A stretch of 64,000 nucleotides of DNA from Sporolactobacillus sp. STSJ-5 (GTDB taxonomy: Bacteria; Bacillota; Bacilli; Bacillales; Sporolactobacillaceae), in NCBI RefSeq assembly GCF_024385605.1, contig NZ_JANFOJ010000002.1, positions 186,001-250,000 of the forward strand, given 5' to 3'. The notes below the pieces were generated by a model that saw only the letters and a list, made by a program, of their open reading frames with translations, was not told the DNA's origin and made no database searches. This document shows, piece after piece, positions 58,977-64,000 of this stretch (its first letter is position 1; each line of letters opens with the position of its first letter). The position numbers and the translations under genes were made by a program.

Positions 58977-60839
58977 GTGGGTGTTATAAAGAGGCTAAGT
59001 GAGACGCTGGCTAATAAAATTGCTGCAGGAGAAGTCGTCGAACGCCCGGCTTCTGTCGTGAAAGAACTTGTGGAAAATGCGATTGATGCTGAAGCTTCCT
59101 CCGTTTTGATCGAGGTTGAGGAAGGCGGCCTGAAATCAATTAAGGTCACGGACGACGGTCGCGGTTTCGCACCTGAAGACTGCCAAATTGCTTTCGAGAG
59201 GCATGCAACGAGCAAAATTCGTCAGGATTCCGACCTTTTCCACATTGCGACGCTCGGCTTTCGCGGCGAAGCGTTGCCAAGTATTGCTGCAGTTTCCCAT
59301 CTTGAATTGACAACATCAGATGGTGAACATCCCGGTACGCATCTTGTTCTTCAAGGTGGTCATATAATATCTACCGGTCTTGCTCAAAGCAGGAAGGGCA
59401 CCGAAATCAATGTGGAACGGCTTTTTTACAACACGCCGGCTCGATTAAAATATCTTAAAAGTATACACACCGAGCTTGGAAAAATAACTGATGTCGTTAA
59501 TCGCATGGCGCTTGCTTACCCGAACGTGCGGTTTACATTGATTCATGAAGAAAAGACCGTTTTTCAAACAAATGGAAGTGGAAATTTGAGCCATGTTCTG
59601 GCTGCTATTTATGGTGTGCGAACGGCGAAGGCTGGCTTTCATTTTTCAGGAGAATCACTCGATTTTAAAGTGGAAGGCCTTGCGGTACATCCGCAGATTT
59701 CCAGAGCAGGCAGACAATATGTCTACATTTTTATCAACAATCGGTTTATTAAAAACTATCCGATTTTCAACAGCATCATGGACGGCTACCACACGTTGAT
59801 GATGATCGGCCGTTATCCGATCTGTGTACTTCATATTCAAATGGATCCGTCGCTTGTTGACGTCAACGTTCATCCGGCAAAGCTGGAAGCACGAATCAGC
59901 AAGGAGAAGGAGCTCTGCGCACTAATCAGCGAAACAATTCGATCAGCTTTTCATCGTGAACGGCTCATTCCCTCGGTATCAGGCAAGCCGCATATGCAGG
60001 CTGATAAGCCAAAGAATGAACAGCAGAAGCTTGACTTTTCACCGGCAGCCGTTACAGGACCTGATCTATCAGATCCGCAAGAGACACAACAAAATGAACC
60101 ATTTGCTGAACCAACGTTCACGGAACAAGTACATGAGACGGAAAACGAAGGATTTTCAACGACAAGATCAGATTTTGATCAAATCGCGGCAGCTTTTCAA
60201 GGAGAGGTGCATGATACAGGCGTCGAAGTATCACCTGAGGATGATGAACCAAAAAGGCGCATGCCAAAGCTCTATCCGATCGGTCAGATGCACGGCACCT
60301 ATATTTTTGCTCAGAACGAGGAAGGTCTCTATATTATTGACCAGCATGCTGCTCAGGAACGAATTAAATATGAATTCTTTCGTGAAAAGGTTGGCGAAAC
60401 AGCACGTGAAGTACAGGAACTGCTTGTGCCCATGACCTTTGACTTCAGCACGGCTGAATATGAGACGGTCATGGAATATCTGGACTACTTGCGCGATATC
60501 GGGTTGAATTTTGAAGTGTTCGGAGCGCGCAGCTTGATCATCCGCTCCTGCCCAACTTGGATCCCGAAGGGCAAGGAAGAGGAAATGATCAATGACATCA
60601 TCCATCAATTAATTGAAACAGGCAAAGTTTCGATCAAAAAGCTGCGCGAGAAGCTCGCAATGATGATGTCCTGCAAGCGCTCGATCAAAGCCAATCACTA
60701 TCTGCGCCAGGATGAAATCCAGGCATTGCTCGACACACTCAGTAAAGCCAAGGATCCGTTCACCTGTCCACATGGCCGTCCGGTGCTCGTACACTTCACG
60801 CCGTACGAAATGGAAAAGATGTTCAAACGCGTGCAGTAA
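58977..60839 (+). CDS. mutL: DNA mismatch repair protein MutL (endonuclease type)
   Basis: 620 residues, GTG start after GAAAGGAGAG. GHKL ATPase: [42 protein letters not shown] long variable linker (about 335-430, Gln/Glu/Asp-rich) separates the C-terminal domain, which holds the metal-dependent nicking motif DQHA-x2-E-x4-E ([12 protein letters not shown]) and [12 protein letters not shown] plus CPHGRP. This is the endonuclease class of MutL, used by bacteria lacking MutH. Confidence 0.97.
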   Translation: MGVIKRLSETLANKIAAGEVVERPASVVKELVENAIDAEASSVLIEVEEGGLKSIKVTDDGRGFAPEDCQIAFERHATSKIRQDSDLFHIATLGFRGEALPSIAAVSHLELTTSDGEHPGTHLVLQGGHIISTGLAQSRKGTEINVERLFYNTPARLKYLKSIHTELGKITDVVNRMALAYPNVRFTLIHEEKTVFQTNGSGNLSHVLAAIYGVRTAKAGFHFSGESLDFKVEGLAVHPQISRAGRQYVYIFINNRFIKNYPIFNSIMDGYHTLMMIGRYPICVLHIQMDPSLVDVNVHPAKLEARISKEKELCALISETIRSAFHRERLIPSVSGKPHMQADKPKNEQQKLDFSPAAVTGPDLSDPQETQQNEPFAEPTFTEQVHETENEGFSTTRSDFDQIAAAFQGEVHDTGVEVSPEDDEPKRRMPKLYPIGQMHGTYIFAQNEEGLYIIDQHAAQERIKYEFFREKVGETAREVQELLVPMTFDFSTAEYETVMEYLDYLRDIGLNFEVFGARSLIIRSCPTWIPKGKEEEMINDIIHQLIETGKVSIKKLREKLAMMMSCKRSIKANHYLRQDEIQALLDTLSKAKDPFTCPHGRPVLVHFTPYEMEKMFKRVQ

Positions 60840-60853
60840 AGATAAATATAATG

Positions 60854-60896
60854 AAGGTGTCTCAATAGTCCATTTTTGACTTTGAGACACCTTTTT
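60854..60896 (+). terminator. terminator after mutL
   Basis: AAGGTGTCTCAA pairs with TTGAGACACCTT, with an inner AGTC/GACT step and TTTTT tail. Confidence 0.85.
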
Positions 60897-60900
60897 AAAT

Positions 60901-61071
60901 GTATTTTCTCCCACAGATTTAATAAGTGAGATACAATTAAAGATTGTTGATCAATCCCGTTTCGAGATTCTGCGTGAAGTGCACAAAAACATTGGTGGTG
61001 AATTTGGCGGTTCTCCGTTTTCTTTAAACCCCACACTCTCGCATGGGAAAATTTTGAAGCTTAAGTCATAG
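60901..61071 (+). pseudogene. open, coding-like fragment without start (uncertain)
   Basis: Frame 1 is open for 56 codons to TAG 61069-61071 and reads like protein (DQSRFEILREVHKNIGGEFG) but has no ATG. It could be the 3' remnant of a gene cut by rearrangement at the end of the mutL operon. I recognise no family, and chance openness is possible. Confidence 0.2.
61030..61047 (+). repeat. imperfect direct repeat, left copy
   Basis: CCCACACTCTCGCATGGG. A similar CCCCACCCTCGCATGAGG occurs at 63461-63478 in the same direction, so the helveticin-like and surface-lipoprotein genes lie between the copies. Confidence 0.4.
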
Positions 61072-61101
61072 CTTCTTAGATTACATGTTGATGAAAGTTG
61101 G

Positions 61102-62250
61102 TTAAAAATCATTTTTAGGTACTGTGAAAATCAATTTAGATTTATCGCCGCTATGCAGAGATACATTTAAGTAAACATAGTCTCCCTTTAATTGAATCCC
61201 TTCAGTTTCAACTTGATTAACTGCTGGATTGCTTAAGGCACCACCTTCAATAGTAACAGCGTATGGAATGAAATAAGTTGTGCCCCAATTGCCTTTTTGA
61301 ATAACTGGTGTTTTACCGGTGCCACCACTTGAAATATAAATAGCTTGTCCGTCAGAAAACTCAATCCCTTGAACAGATTGATACTTAACTGCATTGTAAA
61401 AATCACTTGATTGATATGAACTTACACATAGACTGACAACAGAAGGGTCACCAGCTGAAATATACTTTGAAGCTTGAGCTTCCTGCTCATCTAAAATATC
61501 ATTTAGTCCCTCAGCATTGTAATAAGCAAATTGAACCGTATTGGACGTATTCATTGACCAGATCAATAAATGGACACGAGAGCTACTTAAAGCTGCTTCA
61601 CAACGCTTCAATGTACCAAAAGATGTACCTAAATTATTGGCACGATTGATGCTTGAGAAACGAGGAACATCCGTGTAGTCAACAGAAGCGCCAGCTTGAT
61701 ATTGAATCCGTGCAATTTGTGTTCCCCAGTCGAAACCAGAAGCCGTTGGATTATCGACCCGTGTTGCCTTTGCAACTACCCAGAAATAATCTTTTCCATT
61801 GTGGTCAAACCACTGTAACGTCTCACCATGTCCAAATCGCCCGAGAGTCATGTAATCTTGCGCTTTTAGTGATGAACCGTTCAATGGAAAACGTGTGATT
61901 ATTTGATAGGCTCCCTCACTATTATCAACTTGTTGAGTGGTGTAAAGGTATGAAGTTCCTACATAGGCACTTTGGACAACATGTTCGGAGTATAAATCAT
62001 GTAATGAATAAACTTGACTACCAGTTGCCGCCTGAGAGGAAATAGTTATTTTTTGTTGATGACTTGCTGATATTTCTTCTTTATATGCGTCATAGGCCTG
62101 ATGAGGGGCTTCAGGGTGATCCTTAAAGTAGTGCTCCATGGCTTCGTCGGAATCAAAATCGTCTCGGTTCATAACCAATTGGTCAGTCGGAACAGGTTTA
62201 CCAGCGTCAAATTGCTCATCTAATTGGCCGGCTTTATCATTTCCACTCAT
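61102..62250 (-). CDS. helveticin-J-like family protein
   Basis: 382 residues, ATG 62250 with AGGAGGA 7 bases upstream on the minus strand. The part from about residue 80 follows the class III bacteriocin helveticin J of Lactobacillus: GHGETLQWFDHNGKDYFWVV, WGTQIARIQY, DVPRFSSINRAN, CEAALSSSRVHLLIWSMN, YYNAEGLNDILDEQEA, IEFSDGQAIYISSGG, EGIQLKGDYVYLNVSLHSGDKS. A 70-residue acidic N-terminal extension is not in helveticin J, and there is no signal peptide. Whether it kills rivals or has another (for example surface or lectin-like) role is unknown. Confidence 0.8.
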   Translation of the reverse strand: MSGNDKAGQLDEQFDAGKPVPTDQLVMNRDDFDSDEAMEHYFKDHPEAPHQAYDAYKEEISASHQQKITISSQAATGSQVYSLHDLYSEHVVQSAYVGTSYLYTTQQVDNSEGAYQIITRFPLNGSSLKAQDYMTLGRFGHGETLQWFDHNGKDYFWVVAKATRVDNPTASGFDWGTQIARIQYQAGASVDYTDVPRFSSINRANNLGTSFGTLKRCEAALSSSRVHLLIWSMNTSNTVQFAYYNAEGLNDILDEQEAQASKYISAGDPSVVSLCVSSYQSSDFYNAVKYQSVQGIEFSDGQAIYISSGGTGKTPVIQKGNWGTTYFIPYAVTIEGGALSNPAVNQVETEGIQLKGDYVYLNVSLHSGDKSKLIFTVPKNDF

Positions 62251-62276
62251 AACAAATTCCTCCTGTCTAAAAATTC

Positions 62277-62308
62277 GGTTTGCAATAATATTCTCATTAT
62301 TGCAAACC
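62277..62308 (-). promoter_or_regulatory. perfect inverted repeat at the helveticin-like gene start of transcription
   Basis: GGTTTGCAATAAT and ATTATTGCAAACC, 13-bp arms around a 6-base centre, covering about +1 to +32 of the transcript. It could be an operator or a 5' mRNA hairpin. Confidence 0.7.
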
Positions 62309-62314
62309 TATTTT

Positions 62315-62343
62315 ATTATAACACTATTGTGGATTGTTGTAAG
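62315..62343 (-). promoter_or_regulatory. promoter of the helveticin-like gene
   Basis: On the minus strand CTTACA (62338-62343), 17-bp spacer, TATAAT (62315-62320) with TGT in front (extended -10). Confidence 0.7.
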
Positions 62344-62410
62344 TGATGTAAGCTTTTCTTTAAGAAAAAGGAAAACCGCAAAGGCGTTTAGTCTATGCGT
62401 TACGTTATGT

Positions 62411-62416
62411 TATAAT
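62411..62416 (+). promoter_or_regulatory. -10 of the surface lipoprotein gene
   Basis: TATAAT at 62411-62416 with TGT in front; no clear -35. It lies 68 bases away from the divergent helveticin-like promoter. Confidence 0.5.
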
Positions 62417-62507
62417 GAAGTAAAATAAGAGGATCATCACGCAGTCCCTGAGCTGAACTGGGCGTTACGATTAAGTCCAAAACGTATTAGACAAGGGGGA
62501 TTTAGAT

Positions 62508-63287
62508 ATGAATAAATGGACAAAATTATTCATGGTTTCAGTCCTTGCTGTAGCGAGCTTACTGACTATAACATCATGCAATACATCCAATACATCCAAT
62601 AAACCCAATAAAACCGTTAAAACCAATACGGCAACAATTAAAGTGGGCTACACGCCTTTAAAGACAGCCGGATCCACCCGTAACGTGGTTGCTACAGGTA
62701 AATACGCCCTTTATACGAAACCCGGCACGGTAAAAGGGGCTAAACTAGTAGCTTCTAAGAGCAAGATGGCAAAATTTGCTTCTTATACTCATGCAGATGC
62801 TGATTATTACTATGGTAGTCTGAGAAACCACGCTTATAAGGGTTCAACTTATTATTTCCGTGCCTACGGTTATAAGGTCACCAACACCGGTTCCGTTTAT
62901 TATCGTGTCGTGACGATGAATGGTAAATATCGGGGTTACGTCTATGGGGGCAAAAAAGTCGGCTCATTTGCTGGCGGAGTTAAAAAAGCAATGACTACCC
63001 AGCCCACAACAATTCCTGCTATCTACAAGGACCACGTCGTCGGGGTTGCCACTCCAGGTGTTATTTGGAATTATCCTCCTTACACGCAATACAAGACTAA
63101 GAGATTGGCTCAAAAATCTGATTTTATAGGCTCAACAATTCCAAGTAAGTCTGAATTTAAGGTCACTAAGGCTGTAAAACGGACTCGGGAACAGGATACT
63201 TACTACTACCTTAAATCTCAAAAGAGCTCCGTACCTTCAGGTTGGGTAAGCGCCATGCGCATTCTTTCTTATTTTGAGATTCAGTGA
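62508..63287 (+). CDS. S-layer-type surface lipoprotein
   Basis: 259 residues, ATG 62508 after AAGGGGG. A signal sequence (MNKWTKLFMVSVLAVASLLT) ends in lipobox ITSC at about 28-31, so it is a membrane-anchored lipoprotein, followed by an Asn/Thr/Lys-rich linker. The body is basic and Tyr-rich: KYALYTKPGTVKGAKLVASK, TYYFRAYGYKVTNTGSVYYR, MNGKYRGYVYGGKK resembles the repeats in lactobacillus S-layer/surface proteins. A second weaker copy may follow (DTYYYLKSQKSSVPSGWVS). Function inferred to be cell-wall or envelope binding. Divergent from the helveticin-like gene. Confidence 0.75.
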   Translation: MNKWTKLFMVSVLAVASLLTITSCNTSNTSNKPNKTVKTNTATIKVGYTPLKTAGSTRNVVATGKYALYTKPGTVKGAKLVASKSKMAKFASYTHADADYYYGSLRNHAYKGSTYYFRAYGYKVTNTGSVYYRVVTMNGKYRGYVYGGKKVGSFAGGVKKAMTTQPTTIPAIYKDHVVGVATPGVIWNYPPYTQYKTKRLAQKSDFIGSTIPSKSEFKVTKAVKRTREQDTYYYLKSQKSSVPSGWVSAMRILSYFEIQ

Positions 63288-63460
63288 AATTGAAAGCAAC
63301 GAAGGCATTATTCACAATTGATCGCTCTAACGCGTCATTCATATTCGATCAACGATCAATAAAAAAGAGGTTGCTCCGTATACAGTTTCTCATCAAAAAA
63401 TGGTTCATGAAATCCCGAGGATTTTCATGAGCTATTTTTAGTCAACGGCAATAAAAAATC

Positions 63461-63478
63461 CCCCACCCTCGCATGAGG
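63461..63478 (+). repeat. imperfect direct repeat, right copy
   Basis: CCCCACCCTCGCATGAGG; compare 61030-61047. Could be a terminal or target sequence of an insertion element. Confidence 0.4.
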
Positions 63479-63530
63479 CCACTGAAAAACCTCCGTTTTT
63501 TCAGAAGAACTGAATAGCGTTATCGAAAAA

Positions 63531-63573
63531 GCGACTCAGAAATTCGAAAGTGAATCTCTGAGTCGCTTTTTTC
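63531..63573 (-). terminator. terminator at the transposase 3' side
   Basis: 10-bp perfect stem GCGACTCAGA / TCTGAGTCGC with A/T runs on both sides, so active on either strand. Confidence 0.7.
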
Positions 63574-63602
63574 TTTGAATAGGGAGGCCTTTCCCCGTCT
63601 CT

Positions 63603-64000
63603 TTATCCCATGAGCTTCAGTATTCTCTTTAAATTCACTGTGAATATCGCCATGGCTCCTTGTATGTCCATACTAACCAGACCCGAGGATTTTGCGACAT
63701 CATACCCGTGTCTGTGTTTTAATTCACTATTCTTCGCCTCTATTTTGTAGCGTTCTTTTGATCTTTCTTTAAAATACTCCGTTTTTTCGAATGCGGCCTG
63801 TCTCGAATGCTCATCTGATTTAATGCTGACGGAATACGTCTTACTTTTTGCCCCTTCCTTGTAACATCCTTCTCGGAAGGGGCACTGCTGACATTTATTT
63901 ATATCAAAATAATACGTATCTTTTTGATTCTTTCCAGCATCTTTTTTCCCCTGTCTCGCTTTTCGAATCGCCATATGCCCTGCTTTGCACACATACATAC
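63603..64000 (-). CDS. IS1182-family transposase, C-terminal part (5' end outside window)
   Basis: At least 131 residues, with the frame still open at the window edge. CQQCPFREGCYKEG gives the Cys-rich insert before the last catalytic segment, and KIEAKNSELKHRHGYDVAKS carries the acidic residue of the DDE triad; GAMAIFTVNLKRILKL ends the protein. This is the usual end of IS1182-type (DDE_Tnp_1) transposases. The 5' part, inverted repeats and target duplication cannot be judged from the window. Confidence 0.85.
   Translation of the reverse strand, partial: MYVCKAGHMAIRKARQGKKDAGKNQKDTYYFDINKCQQCPFREGCYKEGAKSKTYSVSIKSDEHSRQAAFEKTEYFKERSKERYKIEAKNSELKHRHGYDVAKSSGLVSMDIQGAMAIFTVNLKRILKLMG

Larger units (their letters stand above)
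63288..63602. other. intergenic region with hairpins between surface lipoprotein and transposase
   Basis: No gene. Hairpins: TCATGAAATCC...GGATTTTCATGA (about 63404-63430, possible lipoprotein terminator), CTGAAAAA-cctccg-TTTTTTCAG (63483-63503), and GCGACTCAGA (63531-63540) / TCTGAGTCGC (63557-63566) followed by T, the transposase-side terminator. The repeat copy at 63461-63478 is also here. Confidence 0.55.
63461..64000 (-). mobile_element. IS1182-family insertion sequence, partial
   Basis: Based on the transposase fragment; the inner end is taken as the region with hairpins and the 63461 repeat, but the true terminal repeat was not identified. Its presence next to the lactobacillus-type genes suggests the segment was mobile. 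Confidence 0.4.

Noticed and set aside
1-64000. CRISPR arrays, rRNA and tRNA genes
   Set aside because: No regularly spaced repeats, rRNA or tRNA-like segments were recognised by eye.

Overview
The window reads as a piece of the core chromosome of a low-to-moderate-GC, endospore-forming Firmicute of the order Bacillales. Nearly every gene from 1 to 60,839 has a recognisable Bacillus subtilis counterpart, and the order follows the B. subtilis rpsB-to-mutL chromosome arm. Spore genes are present: dipicolinate synthase dpaA/dpaB, spoIIIE, spoVS, cotE. The last 3 kb carries lactobacillus-type genes (a helveticin-J-like protein and an S-layer-type surface lipoprotein). That combination, plus sequence divergence from Bacillus, fits a lactic spore-former such as Sporolactobacillus or a relative. 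The genus is my inference, not something the sequence proves.

Layout. 1-9.5 kb: the tail of a motility-type DUF6115 (SwrB-like) gene, then rpsB-tsf, pyrH-frr, uppS-cdsA-dxr-rseP-proS (translation, UMP kinase, ribosome recycling, undecaprenyl and phospholipid precursors, isoprenoids, site-2 protease). 9.6-21.6 kb: polC, then the rimP-nusA-ylxR-ylxQ-infB-ylxP-rbfA-truB-ribF transcription/translation operon, and rpsO behind its own promoter. 21.7-31.4 kb: pnp, the M16 peptidase mlpA, dpaA-dpaB with a sigma-K-type promoter, the lysine/DAP genes asd, dapG and dapA, and pcp. Dihydrodipicolinate made by DapA is the substrate of DpaA/DpaB, so diaminopimelate and spore dipicolinate supply sit side by side.

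31.6-44.9 kb: an RNase J2-type protein with a degenerate metal-binding motif, spoIIIE, ymfI-ymfJ, ymfK, the RodZ-like ymfM, pgsA, cinA, recA with LexA-box candidates, rny with a long leader, and ymdB. 45-52.8 kb is the first accessory-flavoured stretch. spoVS lies in reversed orientation and is followed by an SPFH/band-7 protein, a previously easy-to-miss 57-residue ribbon-helix-helix protein, a CBS-pair protein, and two unrelated MFS exporters bracketing miaB-ricA(ymcA)-cotE. 52.8-60.8 kb: a reverse-strand moxR-DUF58-DUF4129 operon divergent from mutS-mutL.

60.9-64 kb is the clearest acquired segment. It holds a reverse-strand helveticin-like gene with a strong promoter and a perfect 13-bp inverted repeat at the transcription start, a divergent S-layer-type lipoprotein, imperfect direct repeats on both sides, and the 3' end of an IS1182-family transposase running off the window.

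Compared with B. subtilis, several genes are absent from their usual places: ylxY after pnp, ymxH after mlpA, tepA before spoIIIE, ymfC-ymfH after spoIIIE, pbpX after recA, tdh/kbl after spoVS. pcp, the SPFH cluster, the MFS genes and the moxR operon are insertions relative to that order. No rRNA, tRNA or CRISPR array was seen.
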